A stretch of 64,000 bases of DNA from Verrucomicrobiota bacterium (GTDB taxonomy: Bacteria; Verrucomicrobiota; Verrucomicrobiia; Chthoniobacterales; UBA10450). The DNA is taken from positions 57,106-121,105 of the forward strand of contig QHNH01000015.1 of the NCBI GenBank assembly GCA_003218375.1. The letters run 5' to 3'. Under the pieces are notes generated by a model, which did not search any database, was not told where the DNA came from, and saw only the letters and a list, made by a program, of their open reading frames with translations. Of the stretch, positions 1-8,103 are shown in pieces (the stretch's first letter is position 1; each line of letters opens with the position of its first letter). Both the position numbers and the translations under genes were made by a program.

Positions 1-511
1 ATCCCAGTTTGGATCCAGGGTTGGCCCCGTTGTTTTCGCTCAGCAATTCCATGACACGCTCCGCGGCATCTGCTTTCGCTTCCCCAAAAAACTTTAAATT
101 CGAATCGCCCAGCCGCTGGTGGATAGCTTTGAGAAGCTCGGCGTCGATTTCGGTCGGCAGCGGCATTTCCAACTGCTCGATCGCGGCGGTCGCGAAGCGC
201 GATTGGAAGGTAGCGATGGCATCGATCGTCGCGGAAAGCGATTTTAGAAACGCTTCGGCGTTATCTGTTCGGGGGCCAAGCGCCGAAATCCGCAGCGGGT
301 GCTCGTTATCAAAATCCGAAAGATGTCGCGCGGCCGCGTCGAATTCTGCGATCGGAAGAACGAAGGCGCCGAGCATCCAGGATTCCGGGAGCCGGACGTA
401 TTGCGACTGGTTCCGCAACGCCGGCTCCAACGCGAGGTTCGCCGGCGGAAAAAGCCCGGCATAATCGATGGAGTGCGCGAGCAGGGCGCGAAGTGAAGCC
501 GGGCACATCAT
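1..511 (-). CDS. conserved hypothetical protein (C-terminus beyond window)
   Basis: The minus-strand frame is open from tandem ATGs at 508-511 to the window edge, at least 170 codons with no stop. The N-terminus contains SIDYAGLFPPANLALEPAL, a motif style I associate with uncharacterised proteins of Verrucomicrobia and relatives. The visible part is soluble, with no signal peptide or membrane segment, and alternates helices with short strands. It lies 27 bases upstream of the thioredoxin-like gene's stop codon, so the two are read in the same direction with the thioredoxin gene first. Function unknown. The opposite-strand frames here are lower-quality shadows. Confidence 0.65.
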   Translation of the reverse strand, partial: MMCPASLRALLAHSIDYAGLFPPANLALEPALRNQSQYVRLPESWMLGAFVLPIAEFDAAARHLSDFDNEHPLRISALGPRTDNAEAFLKSLSATIDAIATFQSRFATAAIEQLEMPLPTEIDAELLKAIHQRLGDSNLKFFGEAKADAAERVMELLSENNGANPGSKLG

Positions 512-538
512 CCAGATACAACGGCGGAACGACCGGTT

Positions 539-988
539 CTACTTCTTCGCTTTGCCCTCGATCCAGGCGATCAATCCCGCGGTCGTCTCGCCGTCGTAAC
601 CGGTAAACTCGCGGATCACTTTCGCCGCCGGGTCGAGCAACACGACCGTCGGAAATCCTTTTTCGTCGATTCCGTACTGCTTGCTCAGCTTCTCGTTCTG
701 CTTCTTCAGTTCGGCGGATTGTTTTTTCCGCTGCGGATAATCGACCTCGACCAGGACCAGATTCTTGTCCGCGTAGGCGCGAAAGTCCGGCCGCGAAAAG
801 ACCTGTTTCCTCAGCTGGATGCACGGCCCGCACCAGTCCGAGCCGGTGAAATCCAGCAGGACGCGCTTGTTTTGGGACTTCGCCATCTGGAGCGCCTTGG
901 CGTAATCGGTCTGCCAATCGGCGGCAAAAACGCCCGCGCAGGTCGCGATCAAAACGAATAGTGCCAGGGGAAAAGTGCGATTGATCAT
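539..988 (-). CDS. secreted thioredoxin-family protein
   Basis: The 149-residue protein begins with a cleavable signal peptide (about residues 1-22, ending VFAA), so it should act in the periplasm. A thioredoxin fold follows, with the redox motif WCGPC at about residue 52 and the cis-proline region GFPTVVLLDP near residue 115. A charged, lysine-rich helical insert between them (QRKKQSAELKKQNEKLSKQ) is typical of thioredoxin_7/DsbD-gamma-like proteins. The likely role is disulfide reduction or exchange on envelope proteins. It is divergent from the gene at 1081 and followed by the hypothetical gene at 511. Family call firm, substrate unknown. Confidence 0.85.
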   Translation of the reverse strand: MINRTFPLALFVLIATCAGVFAADWQTDYAKALQMAKSQNKRVLLDFTGSDWCGPCIQLRKQVFSRPDFRAYADKNLVLVEVDYPQRKKQSAELKKQNEKLSKQYGIDEKGFPTVVLLDPAAKVIREFTGYDGETTAGLIAWIEGKAKK

Positions 989-1080
989 GACGCGATATTA
1001 AGCGCGCGCTTCCGGGCAAACAAGTAAGCGAAAAAAAGCTTGTCGTTATCGCGCTCCACAGGGCTAACTGCCCGCATCTT

Positions 1081-1530
1081 ATGAAAACCAAACTGATCGC
1101 TTTATTGTTCGCGCTGTTTTGCAGCGGCCTCTACGCCGGCACGCCCGCCCAGGACAAAGAGTTCGTGGACAAATACAAAGCCGCTTATGAAAAGGGCGAC
1201 AAAGCTGCGTTGGAATCTTTTCTTTATACCAAGGACGCCAACCCGATGGCGCTCGAGTTCTACAAAATGATGCAGACCGAAGGCGCCGGCACCGCCAAGA
1301 TTACCAAGATCGAGCTCGTCGATCTCACGCCGGAAGACGTGAAGAAAGCGTCGGAAGTGCAGACGGGCCCTGATGGCAGCAAGGCGAAACTTCCCCTTAC
1401 GCCCACGAAGAAATTAAAGATCAGCATTGAGACCAAGGACAGCAACGGCAGCTCCACCAGCTCGACCGAGAATTTTGTCGCCGAGAAAGACGGCAAATAC
1501 GTGATCCCGGTTCCGGCCGTGGTGAAGTAA
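1081..1530 (+). CDS. secreted hypothetical protein
   Basis: The 149-residue product starts with a clear signal peptide (MKTKLIALLFALFCSGLYAG) and continues as a small lysine-rich periplasmic protein. The mature part begins with a helical stretch (KEFVDKYKAAYEKGDKAAL) resembling the start of SnoaL/NTF2-like secreted proteins, followed by beta-rich segments ending in KYVIPVPAVVK. It is divergent from the thioredoxin-like gene with 92 bases between start codons, which must hold both promoters. I do not recognise a named family. Being a real gene is well supported by the signal peptide and codon use. Confidence 0.7.
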   Translation: MKTKLIALLFALFCSGLYAGTPAQDKEFVDKYKAAYEKGDKAALESFLYTKDANPMALEFYKMMQTEGAGTAKITKIELVDLTPEDVKKASEVQTGPDGSKAKLPLTPTKKLKISIETKDSNGSSTSSTENFVAEKDGKYVIPVPAVVK

Positions 1531-1546
1531 TCGCCGGCCTGATTTA

Positions 1547-1945
1547 CTACCGCCGCCTGGCTCCGGCGCCAGCCGCATAACTGCTCATTTTTTTCGCCAC
1601 GAAAGCGGTGATCGTCGGCTTCAGCATCGTCGCTACCAGTTTGAGCGCACCGAGGGCCAACCCGGCTCCGAGGATTCCTTCTTTCTGCTGTTGGCCTCTG
1701 TCTTTTGTCTTCATTTTTACGCGGACCTTTTTCGTCCGGGCCGGCAACACCGCGAGAACGACGCCCACCACGATGGCGGCTCCGATCCAGAGAATGGTCT
1801 GACGTTGGAAAGACTTCCGAAACTTGAGCGGAAAATCGAGCTCGTAACGCAGCCCGCTCAGATCGCGCGACAGGCGATCACGGGAGTGGGCGGCTTCCTG
1901 CCTTAGTTCGTGGAGTGACTTTGCTTGTCCAGGTTTTTGAGCCAT
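1547..1945 (-). CDS. small membrane protein of the holin/DUF883 cluster
   Basis: The 132-residue protein has an N-terminal helical segment (LHELRQEAAHSRDRLSRDLSGLRYEL), one strong membrane segment (about residues 51-67, ILWIGAAIVVGVVLAVL), a basic linker (KKVRVKMKTKD) and a second weakly hydrophobic region (ILGAGLALGALKLVATML). The N-terminal half resembles DUF3618-type proteins that travel with YqjE-like holins. Its ATG lies inside the 3' end of the upstream holin-family gene (43-base overlap), implying translational coupling. It is the last gene of a three-gene operon (2674 to 1547) that parallels enterobacterial yqjD-yqjE-yqjK. Envelope or stress role inferred from that parallel only. Confidence 0.7.
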   Translation of the reverse strand: MAQKPGQAKSLHELRQEAAHSRDRLSRDLSGLRYELDFPLKFRKSFQRQTILWIGAAIVVGVVLAVLPARTKKVRVKMKTKDRGQQQKEGILGAGLALGALKLVATMLKPTITAFVAKKMSSYAAGAGARRR

Positions 1946-2334
1946 TCGCGATCCTTCTTCAATTCCACGCCCGTCATTTCAAACATTGACTTGTGCATGC
2001 GGCTGCGCGCGATCATCACGCAGACGAAGGCCAGGACAAAGTGCAGCCCGGCGGCCATGAGCGCCATCTTCACCCACGAAATATGAAAGGTGTGGGCCAG
2101 CCCCACGATCGCGCTCGCCACTAAAAAGATGTAGCCGAACACCGCGAGGAACGCGGCCGCCGCCAGGCACCCCACCAGCACCAGGACATGGACCAGCGCG
2201 GTCTTCGACTCCTTCGCGAAGAGCGCCACCCGGCTCTCCAGGAACCCGGCCAGGCTGTTGAGCAGCGAGACCAGATTATGGAGCAAGCCGGCGTGTCCCG
2301 CGGGATTGCGGAACCGCATCGTTTCGCCAGCCAT
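1903..2334 (-). CDS. phage holin family (YqjE-like) membrane protein
   Basis: The 143-residue protein has an amphipathic N-terminal helix (LVSLLNSLAGFLESRVALFA), two membrane segments (VLVLVGCLAAAAFLAVFGYIF and ALMAAGLHFVLAFVCVMIA, about residues 50-70 and 90-109) and a charged C-terminal tail beginning at GVELKKDREW. This is the layout of the Phage_holin_3_6/YqjE family. These are chromosomal membrane proteins and not phage lysis genes. It sits between the DUF883-like gene (10 bases upstream) and the gene at 1945, which it overlaps. No phage genes are nearby, which supports a housekeeping envelope role. Confidence 0.8.
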   Translation of the reverse strand: MAGETMRFRNPAGHAGLLHNLVSLLNSLAGFLESRVALFAKESKTALVHVLVLVGCLAAAAFLAVFGYIFLVASAIVGLAHTFHISWVKMALMAAGLHFVLAFVCVMIARSRMHKSMFEMTGVELKKDREWLKNLDKQSHSTN

Positions 2335-2344
2335 GCGGCGCGAT

Positions 2345-2674
2345 CTAGCGACGGAAGATCAAGCCGAGAACGAACCCGATGCCGAGCGCGGTGAAAACGG
2401 CCTTCGTCGGGTTTTCGCGAACGTACTGCTCGCCGTCTTCCTGCAAAGTGCGGACACGGTCCCGCGCATCTTCCCAGACCTGTTCGGCTTTATCCTTGTA
2501 TTCCTCAGCCATCGCGCCCGCGGCCGATTTCAAATCCTCCGCCATCACGCCGGCGGCGGACCGAAGATCCTCCGCGGCTTTGCGGACGTGGGTCTTGCTG
2601 CTTTCGAATTTATTCTGGGCGGCCGCTGGAATGGCTCCGCCGCCTGGTGTGGTTGTTTGATTTTCTTCAGCCAT
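2345..2674 (-). CDS. DUF883 family (YqjD/ElaB-like) membrane-anchored protein
   Basis: From the ATG at 2674 the product is 109 residues: a polar Thr/Pro N-terminus (MAEENQTTTPGGG), a long amphipathic helix with repeated AAGVMAEDLKSAAGAMAEEY-like heptads (about 35-75), and a C-terminal anchor with the family signature RENPTKAVFTALGIGFVLG followed by FRR. In E. coli the homologues YqjD and ElaB anchor ribosomes at the inner membrane in stationary phase; that function is only inferred here. An upstream in-frame start at 2737 would add a Lys-rich stretch and is less likely. It heads the operon with the holin-like gene. Confidence 0.8.
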   Translation of the reverse strand: MAEENQTTTPGGGAIPAAAQNKFESSKTHVRKAAEDLRSAAGVMAEDLKSAAGAMAEEYKDKAEQVWEDARDRVRTLQEDGEQYVRENPTKAVFTALGIGFVLGLIFRR

Positions 2675-2820
2675 GGTGTTTTCCTGTCGATTCTTTTTCG
2701 GTCTCTTGGTTCGCTGCGTCTTTTTGACGGCATGCATGCGTTAATGATAAGTCCTCTTTAACTGAAACGAAACTCGCGTTTCAGTTGCGCTTGCTAAACG
2801 CGCTCGCGGGGTCCGGCTCC

Positions 2821-3039
2821 TCATTTCTCGCGGAAGATGATGCGCGCCTTGGTCAGATCGTAAGGCGAAAGTTCCACTTCCACCTTATCGCCCGGCACGA
2901 TGCGAATGAAATGCTTGCGCATCTTGCCCGAGATATGGGCGAGGACATTCCGCGAACCCGGCAGGTCCACCCGGAACATCGTCCCCGGCAGGACCTGCGT
3001 CACCGTTCCTTCGGTTACGATCTGTTCTTCCTTGGGCAC
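2821..3039 (-). CDS. infA: translation initiation factor IF-1
   Basis: The 72-residue length is exact for IF-1. The single S1/OB domain spans the whole protein: [28 protein letters not shown] and [23 protein letters not shown]-1 binds the 30S A site with IF-2 and IF-3 during initiation. The start is GTG (positions 3037-3039); two ATGs at 3047 and 3050 are out of frame, so GTG is forced. The gene stands alone, with a composite palindrome (3081-3156) immediately upstream rather than ribosomal-protein genes. Confidence 0.95.
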   Translation of the reverse strand: MPKEEQIVTEGTVTQVLPGTMFRVDLPGSRNVLAHISGKMRKHFIRIVPGDKVEVELSPYDLTKARIIFREK

Positions 3040-3080
3040 GGCTGCATCATAGGCAAAGAAACGCCGCTTCTCAACGTCTT

Positions 3081-3156
3081 CTGTAGCCGTCGCCCTGTGG
3101 GCGACGAGGGGAAAAACAACGCCATTCTCACGCTTCGCATAGCGAAGCGGCTACAG
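3081..3156. repeat. composite palindromic repeat, CTGTAGCCG family
   Basis: Outer arms CTGTAGCCG (3081-3089) and CGGCTACAG (3148-3156) are exact inverted repeats. Inside are two hairpins, GTCGCCC/GGGCGAC (about 3089-3105) and CGCTTCGC/GCGAAGCG (3131-3149). The same outer arms recur at 13335, 17471 and 49817-49901. This is the architecture of paired REP units. It occupies the gap between infA and the L,D-transpeptidase gene. Confidence 0.8.
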
Positions 3157-3168
3157 AAGCATTCTTGA

Positions 3169-3738
3169 TCATGGCCGCACGATCACCGGCGTCCCGATAT
3201 GCGCCGCCTCATAAAACTGGCGGGCCTTCCAATAGGGCATCCGGATACAACCGTGCGACGCCGGCACCCCGGGCAAATAGCCCTGATGCAATCCGTAACC
3301 GGGCGAAAACTCAACGAAGAACGGCATTGATGCGCCGACGAAATGCGAGTGGGCGGGCTTCGAATCCTTGCGGCTGTCGACGTTCGCCCTCACCACTCTG
3401 CCCGAATCATCGACGTAATTGCCATACAGGCTCGAGCGATGGTCCACATCCTTTCGAATCACCTGGAATCGGCCGACCGGCGTGCGGTGCCCTTCGCGTC
3501 CGCTGGAGATGCGCGATGCGGCGGTGCGATGTTTTCCCCGGTAAAGATAAACCTGCTGTTCGCCGAGATCGACCACGATGGACGCGCGCCCGGAATGTCG
3601 CTCCGGCACATGCGAGGTGACCAGGTCGGTGACGGTGTGATAAGTGCCGCAACTGCTGAGGGCCGCGGCGAGCAGCGTGAGCGCGGAAAAGACCCCGACC
3701 CGATTTGCGATTCTTTTATAGTTCGACGAAATCTGCAT
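3169..3738 (-). CDS. L,D-transpeptidase lipoprotein (YkuD domain)
   Basis: The 189-residue protein has a lipoprotein signal (VFSALTLLAAALSSCGTY, Cys near residue 29), a short linker, then a YkuD domain from about residue 53 (IVVDLGEQQVYLYRGKH). The catalytic motif is SHGCIRMPYW near residue 163 and the conserved HSHFVGASMPFFVEFSPGYGLH precedes it. Such enzymes form 3-3 peptidoglycan crosslinks or attach proteins to the wall in the periplasm. The ATG at 3738 is preferred over an in-frame TTG at 3741. Its start codon is two bases from the start of the divergent lipoprotein gene at 3741. Confidence 0.9.
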   Translation of the reverse strand: MQISSNYKRIANRVGVFSALTLLAAALSSCGTYHTVTDLVTSHVPERHSGRASIVVDLGEQQVYLYRGKHRTAASRISSGREGHRTPVGRFQVIRKDVDHRSSLYGNYVDDSGRVVRANVDSRKDSKPAHSHFVGASMPFFVEFSPGYGLHQGYLPGVPASHGCIRMPYWKARQFYEAAHIGTPVIVRP

Positions 3739-3740
3739 CA

Positions 3741-3890
3741 ATGGCGCGCCTCGCTCTGCTACTCATCGTGTTCGCGCTCCTGGCTGGCTGTGCGGAGGAA
3801 CCGGTTTTCAAACACGATGAAAACAATCCCGTGCCGGGCGAGGTAAACACGGCTCCGCAAACCGATCCTCGAAGCGGCTGGGCGTGGTAA
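3741..3890 (+). CDS. very small lipoprotein
   Basis: The 49-residue product begins MARLALLLIVFALLAGCAEE, a textbook lipoprotein signal with lipobox LAGC; the mature peptide is about 33 residues, acidic and Pro/Asn-rich, ending SGWAW. The ATG at 3741 gives the clean signal; an upstream in-frame start at 3705 would bury it. It is divergent from the L,D-transpeptidase (start codons two bases apart) and convergent with the DCC-LMF gene, whose stop is one base beyond. Function unknown. Confidence 0.65.
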   Translation: MARLALLLIVFALLAGCAEEPVFKHDENNPVPGEVNTAPQTDPRSGWAW

Positions 3891-3891
3891 G

Positions 3892-5757
3892 TCAGTGCCG
3901 GTCGAAATCTTCCAGCGAAAGCGCCGGCAGGTATTCGCCGTTCTCATCGCGTTTCCACCAGGCACCGGTGGCGCGGTGTTCCGTCCAAGTGGTAAACCGA
4001 TATTCGTAAAGCCGGGCGCGAACATAGTGGGGCGGAGTTTCCGGGAAAGGATTGTGCGCGAACAGCCGGGTCACGGCCGGCGTGTTGCGGAGCAGACGCT
4101 CCAGCAGACTGACGAACCACGGATTCTGCCGGTAAGTGCCGAGCGCGGCAAACCACATTTGCCAATCGAGTCGCGGCTGGTGCGGCGCGACCCACCGCGG
4201 CGGGTTGTCCAGGGCGCCTGGCTTCCACTTGAATTCGTAGGGCAGCCAATTGTTTCCGTCGGCGCTTCCCTCGATGATGATCTCCGGGCGCGATTTCGTC
4301 ATGACGCGGAATAAGCCGTAGCCGTTAACGATCCGAAACGGCTCGACGTAACCGGCGAGCATGCTGATCGGCCGCGGCCATTCGCGTTCTGGTTTGATCG
4401 CCGAGTAGATAAACATGGCGTTGATCGGCAGGGTAATGATAAGCACCGCAATAGCTGCAATGGGCAAGGCGCCCGCATTGTCCGGAACGCGCTCTGGCCT
4501 GCGCGTTTTCAGGACCCGGGCTATTAACATGTCGTCGAAGAGCAACAGACAGAGCGCGATCGCGAGAAGATTGAAGAAGCAATAGTTGCCCGTCGCCGCG
4601 ATAGCGAGCTGCAGCGCGATCAGAAGTCCAGCCGCGACATGCCGCAAGCGGCGCGGTGCCCAGACGAAGAACGGCGCGACAATCTCGACGACGAGACAGA
4701 AGGCGACCGAAAATTTCTTGAACCATTCCGGATGCTGGTCCGACCACCAGCCGATCACGGTCGGGAGCGGCTGCGTCCAATAATGATAATCAAGCGCGGT
4801 CAAATTCCACCAGGATTCGTCGTGACTGGTCAGCTTCACGACGCCGGACATGAACAGCAGTTTAAAAAGAAGCAGTTTGAGCAAAAACAATCCGACGCGT
4901 GAAAATGGCGCGGGGTTGTTCGAGTCCATCCGCCAGCGCCAGGGCGCGAAAAAGAGGGCGAGAAAACCGGTTTCGAGCAGGAGGATGTCCCATTGGAAAC
5001 TGAGGAACGTCTGGCCGGCGATCGTGAGCGACAAATAAACAACGAAAAGAAGAGTGAGCGAGAGAACTGGCGCCAGGCCCGCCATTAATAAAACGGAAAT
5101 AATCGCGCCCGCCCCGCAGAGAAAATGAAGGAAGGCGTCGCTCGAGTTGAACCAGCAGAGCGTGGGAAAAAGGAAAAACGCATCCGGTCCCAGCTGCTCG
5201 CGCGCAAACTGCAGATGCTGGCCTGCCGGCAATATCCCCTGCTCTCCGATTAGCCCGTCGATTTGGAGCCAGAGCGAGACGAACGCGATCAGATAAATCG
5301 CTCCGAGCGAGCGGACAAACAGATCGCGGCTTTCAAAGTAAGTGGGACGACGAACTTCATTGCCCCAGAGCACGCGGGTAAAGAAAGAGGCCAGCCTCCG
5401 ATTCCGCGCAATCACGCGATAGGCCGTTTCGCTGATCGGCGCGAAACCCGGGAGGTGCTCGTAACACCAAACCAAAGCCCGGCCTCTGCGCACGGTGCCT
5501 AACGAACGGAAAGCAGCTTCCGCCCCGCGATAGACCGTTCCGTCTTTCTCGATGAAGTGGAGTGCCTGCTCTAAATCCTCGCGCGGAATTTCCGGAAATC
5601 GCGCCGCCGCTTCCTGGAACGGCGCGTAGTCGACCGCACCTCGCGTCAGCTCGCGCCATCGTTCGATCCAGCGCCGGCAAAAATTGCAGTCGCCATCGAA
5701 GACGACGAGCGGTTTGGCTGGCGCCTTGCGCACGGAGAGATGAAGTACAGCGGCCAT
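3892..5757 (-). CDS. DCC thiol oxidoreductase-like domain fused to lipase maturation factor-like membrane protein
   Basis: The 621-residue fusion begins with a DUF393 domain (about 15-130) carrying the signature FDGDCNFCRRW. A multi-pass HTTM/LMF-like membrane region follows (about 150-460) with strands such as FLSFQWDILLLETGFLALF and DESWWNLTALDYHYWTQPLP, the latter typical of lipase maturation factor proteins. The C-terminal soluble part (EGSADGNNWLPYEFKWKPG, PPRWVAPHQPRLDWQMWFAA, NPFPETPPHYVRARLYEYRF) is the LMF C-terminal signature. In animals LMF1 matures lipases in the ER; the bacterial role is unknown. Its ATG overlaps the stop of the exonuclease gene (TAATG), implying coupling. Confidence 0.85.
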   Translation of the reverse strand: MAAVLHLSVRKAPAKPLVVFDGDCNFCRRWIERWRELTRGAVDYAPFQEAAARFPEIPREDLEQALHFIEKDGTVYRGAEAAFRSLGTVRRGRALVWCYEHLPGFAPISETAYRVIARNRRLASFFTRVLWGNEVRRPTYFESRDLFVRSLGAIYLIAFVSLWLQIDGLIGEQGILPAGQHLQFAREQLGPDAFFLFPTLCWFNSSDAFLHFLCGAGAIISVLLMAGLAPVLSLTLLFVVYLSLTIAGQTFLSFQWDILLLETGFLALFFAPWRWRMDSNNPAPFSRVGLFLLKLLLFKLLFMSGVVKLTSHDESWWNLTALDYHYWTQPLPTVIGWWSDQHPEWFKKFSVAFCLVVEIVAPFFVWAPRRLRHVAAGLLIALQLAIAATGNYCFFNLLAIALCLLLFDDMLIARVLKTRRPERVPDNAGALPIAAIAVLIITLPINAMFIYSAIKPEREWPRPISMLAGYVEPFRIVNGYGLFRVMTKSRPEIIIEGSADGNNWLPYEFKWKPGALDNPPRWVAPHQPRLDWQMWFAALGTYRQNPWFVSLLERLLRNTPAVTRLFAHNPFPETPPHYVRARLYEYRFTTWTEHRATGAWWKRDENGEYLPALSLEDFDRH

Positions 5758-6524
5758 TAGGTTTGAAACTCCGCCCAGACTGGGGCGTGATCGGATGGTT
5801 CCTTCCCTTTCCGCATCTCGCGCTCAATCCCGGTCGCGCTGCATCGAGGCGCCAGCGATTTGCTCGCGAGGATCGCATCGATCCGCAGTCCCCGGTTCTT
5901 CGGGAACGAAAGCATCCGGTAATCCCACCAGCTGAACAACCCGGGTTCGGGATGATGCAGGCGCAACGTGTCGACTAGTCCAATTGCGCATAGTTCTTCA
6001 AAGGCCTTGCGTTCGCCGTCCGAACACATGATCGCGCCGCGCCAGAGGTCGGGATCGTAAACGTCCTCGTCTTTCGGCGCGACGTTGAAGTCGCCACAGA
6101 CGACGAGCGGCTGGTCGGCGCTCTCCCGTTCCAAACAATTTCGGAGCCGCTCGTACCACCTCATCTTGTAATCGTAAGCCGGCGATCCCACCGCCTGGCC
6201 GTTCGGCGCGTAGATCGAATAGATGCGCAACCCGCCGATCGTCGCCGCAAGCACTCGCGCCTGCGGATCTTCTTCCTCATCGCACAGGGCCGGCCGCACC
6301 TCGCCCGGCGCGATCTTCGAAATGATCGCCACCCCGTTATACGATTTCTGCCCGTGAAACGCGCAATGATATCCGGCTGCCTTCAGGTCGAGAACCGGGA
6401 ATTGCTCGTCCGTGCATTTCGTTTCCTGGAGGCAAACAACGTCGGGTTGGGTCGAAGCGAGCCAGTTCACAAAGCGCTCCTGACGTTTGCGAAGCGAATT
6501 GATGTTCCAAGAAACAATTTTCAT
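5757..6524 (-). CDS. xth: exodeoxyribonuclease III
   Basis: The 255-residue length is normal for ExoIII. Endonuclease/exonuclease/phosphatase motifs are complete: SWNINSLRKR (N-terminus), LQETKC (catalytic Glu near residue 36), SIYAPNGQ, CGDFNVAPKDEDVYDP (Asp/Asn), LRIDAILAS and the terminal SDHAPVW (catalytic Asp-His). It cleaves AP sites and degrades 3' ends in base-excision repair. Start ATG at 6524. It is followed by the DCC-LMF gene with a one-base overlap, so the two probably share a transcript although their functions look unrelated. Confidence 0.95.
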   Translation of the reverse strand: MKIVSWNINSLRKRQERFVNWLASTQPDVVCLQETKCTDEQFPVLDLKAAGYHCAFHGQKSYNGVAIISKIAPGEVRPALCDEEEDPQARVLAATIGGLRIYSIYAPNGQAVGSPAYDYKMRWYERLRNCLERESADQPLVVCGDFNVAPKDEDVYDPDLWRGAIMCSDGERKAFEELCAIGLVDTLRLHHPEPGLFSWWDYRMLSFPKNRGLRIDAILASKSLAPRCSATGIEREMRKGKEPSDHAPVWAEFQT

Positions 6525-6543
6525 CGCCGAAGGCCCCGCTCGG

Positions 6544-6570
6544 AACTCGACCGCTTAAAGCGGTCGAGTT
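6544..6570. repeat. perfect 13-bp-stem palindrome between two minus-strand genes
   Basis: Positions 6544-6556 (AACTCGACCGCTT) and 6558-6570 (AAGCGGTCGAGTT) are an exact inverted repeat around a single base. It lies in the 67-base gap between the beta-CASP gene stop and the xth start. With no clear T-run on the minus-strand exit it could be a terminator-like hairpin or a REP unit. Confidence 0.7.
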
Positions 6571-6591
6571 TCCCCGGTGGCCAGTCGCCGT

Positions 6592-7968
6592 TCACAATTC
6601 GATCTCCACCCCTGGCACTGGCACGATGACCTCCGATTCCGGCAACGCCGCTGCCAACTGCGCGTGCGTCCACGACACTGCCGGCATATCGCCGTGCACG
6701 AGCACGATCTTTTTCGGCGCGAGCTGCTTCACGTAACGCACGATCGATTCGCGCGAGGCGTGGGCGCTGAATTGGAATTGCTCGATCTGGCAGGCCAGCC
6801 GTTGGGGCGGCTCGTCCGGATCGAGCGTGACCAGGTCCCCGGGCTTCGCGGCTCGGATAAGGCCGGCCGGTGATTCCGGATCGGCGTAGCCGACGAAGAA
6901 GATGGAGTGCCGCGGATCTTCGAGGACGCGACGTGCGAAAATATTCGAGAGCGTCTTCGGCGTCATCATTCCGCTCGAGAGCGCGTAAAGCCTGCCGCCG
7001 CGCGCGGGCGAATCGTGAATCGTCTGTCCATTGAGAACGAACGGCGCTACTTCTTCGAGCAGTTGCAGGCGAGGCAGCAACCGGCGCGTGGTGAGGGCGC
7101 GCCGATCGTAAATCTCCGTCATCTTCACGCTCAACCCACCGATGTAGACGGGAAATTCGCCAAGCAAACCTTCCCGCCGAAATTTGTAGATCATGCCGAG
7201 CGCCTCCTGCGTTTTGCCGAGCGCAAAAACCGGCATGAGGATGCAGCCACCGGCGCGGAAAACACGATCGATCGCTTCTGCGAGTCTCCGCTCCTCGGCG
7301 GCCCGCGTGAATCCTTCCGGCAACGGACTATCGCCCCGCGTCGTTTCAATGATCAGGACGTCGACGCCTGATTCCGGGAAGACCGCGGCGGCCGTCACGG
7401 TCTGGTCGTCGAAGTTCACATCACCGCTGTAGAAAACGGTGCGGCCTTCGGCGCGCAGAATTACACCGGCCGCCCCGAGGACATGGCCGGCCTCGACAAA
7501 CTCGACGGTGATGCCTTCCTCGCCTTCACGCCGGGCGCGCTCACCGTCGAGGGCAAAAGGCTGGCGCCACGGGCAGGAACGCCATTGATCGGTGGCGCGA
7601 TCGGTCTCGCGATGGGTGAAGAGCGGATACATCACCACGCCGAGTTCTTCGCGCTGGCGCGTCATGACATTCACCGAGTTATGCAAAAGCGCGCTGCCGA
7701 TCTCCGCCGTCGCCTCGGTCATGAAGATGCGCGCGGTCGGCTGGCGTCGCATCAACACGGGCAACGTACCCACATGATCGAGGTGAGCGTGGGAGAGAAC
7801 GATCGCGTCGAGCTTGCGATCGCCGAGCGCGCGGAAGTTCGGGAGCGATTCCTCCCCCTCCTCTTTCGGATGCATCCCGGAGTCGAGAACGAGCCGCTGT
7901 CCAGCAGCTTCGAAATAATAACTATTCGCACCGATCTCCGTGCGCCGCGTGAGATTGATGAACTTCAT
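6592..7968 (-). CDS. MBL-fold beta-CASP metallo-hydrolase (RNase J/CPSF-like)
   Basis: The 458-residue protein has the metallo-beta-lactamase motif SHAHLDHVG (about residue 58), the third metal region AGHVLGAAGVILRAEG and motif 4 FYSGDVNFDD. The beta-CASP part includes IIETTRGDS, VFALGKTQEALG and SSGMMTPKTLSNIFA. C-terminal motifs QFSAHASRES and VLVHGDMPA complete the RNA-processing beta-CASP set. The family contains ribonucleases acting on RNA 5' or 3' ends; the exact substrate is not predictable. It is bounded by a TGACGAA inverted repeat upstream (7971-8103) and the 6544 palindrome downstream. Confidence 0.88.
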   Translation of the reverse strand: MKFINLTRRTEIGANSYYFEAAGQRLVLDSGMHPKEEGEESLPNFRALGDRKLDAIVLSHAHLDHVGTLPVLMRRQPTARIFMTEATAEIGSALLHNSVNVMTRQREELGVVMYPLFTHRETDRATDQWRSCPWRQPFALDGERARREGEEGITVEFVEAGHVLGAAGVILRAEGRTVFYSGDVNFDDQTVTAAAVFPESGVDVLIIETTRGDSPLPEGFTRAAEERRLAEAIDRVFRAGGCILMPVFALGKTQEALGMIYKFRREGLLGEFPVYIGGLSVKMTEIYDRRALTTRRLLPRLQLLEEVAPFVLNGQTIHDSPARGGRLYALSSGMMTPKTLSNIFARRVLEDPRHSIFFVGYADPESPAGLIRAAKPGDLVTLDPDEPPQRLACQIEQFQFSAHASRESIVRYVKQLAPKKIVLVHGDMPAVSWTHAQLAAALPESEVIVPVPGVEIEL

Positions 7969-7970
7969 GG

Positions 7971-8103
7971 AAATGACGAATGACGAATTTCGAATGACGA
8001 AGGAATGATCAAATGACGAATGATCGAAAAGCGATCGACACAGTTCATTCGATCTTCCGGCTTCGTTATTCCTTCGTCATTCGTCATTCGTGCTTCGTCA
8101 TTC
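7971..8103. repeat. text-like inverted repeat, ATGACGAATGACGAA family
   Basis: Several head-to-tail ATGACGAAT-like words on one side (7971-8027) are mirrored by TTCGTCATTCGTCATTCG words (about 8070-8100). A related element lies at 62237-62368. The dipeptidase stop codon TGA (8098-8100) is part of the TGACGAA word, so the repeat abuts and terminates that gene. Confidence 0.75.

Noticed and set aside
309..1091. 260-codon minus-strand frame across the thioredoxin gene
   Set aside because: Arg/Pro-rich shadow of the thioredoxin-like gene and of the partial gene at 511; no domain sense.
1903..2334. Phage holin as evidence of a prophage
   Set aside because: The family is a chromosomal YqjE-like envelope protein and no phage structural or lysis genes are nearby.
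7971..8103. CRISPR array from the repeated GACGAAT words
   Set aside because: Words are short, irregularly spaced and mirrored on the other strand; no constant repeat-spacer pattern or cas genes.
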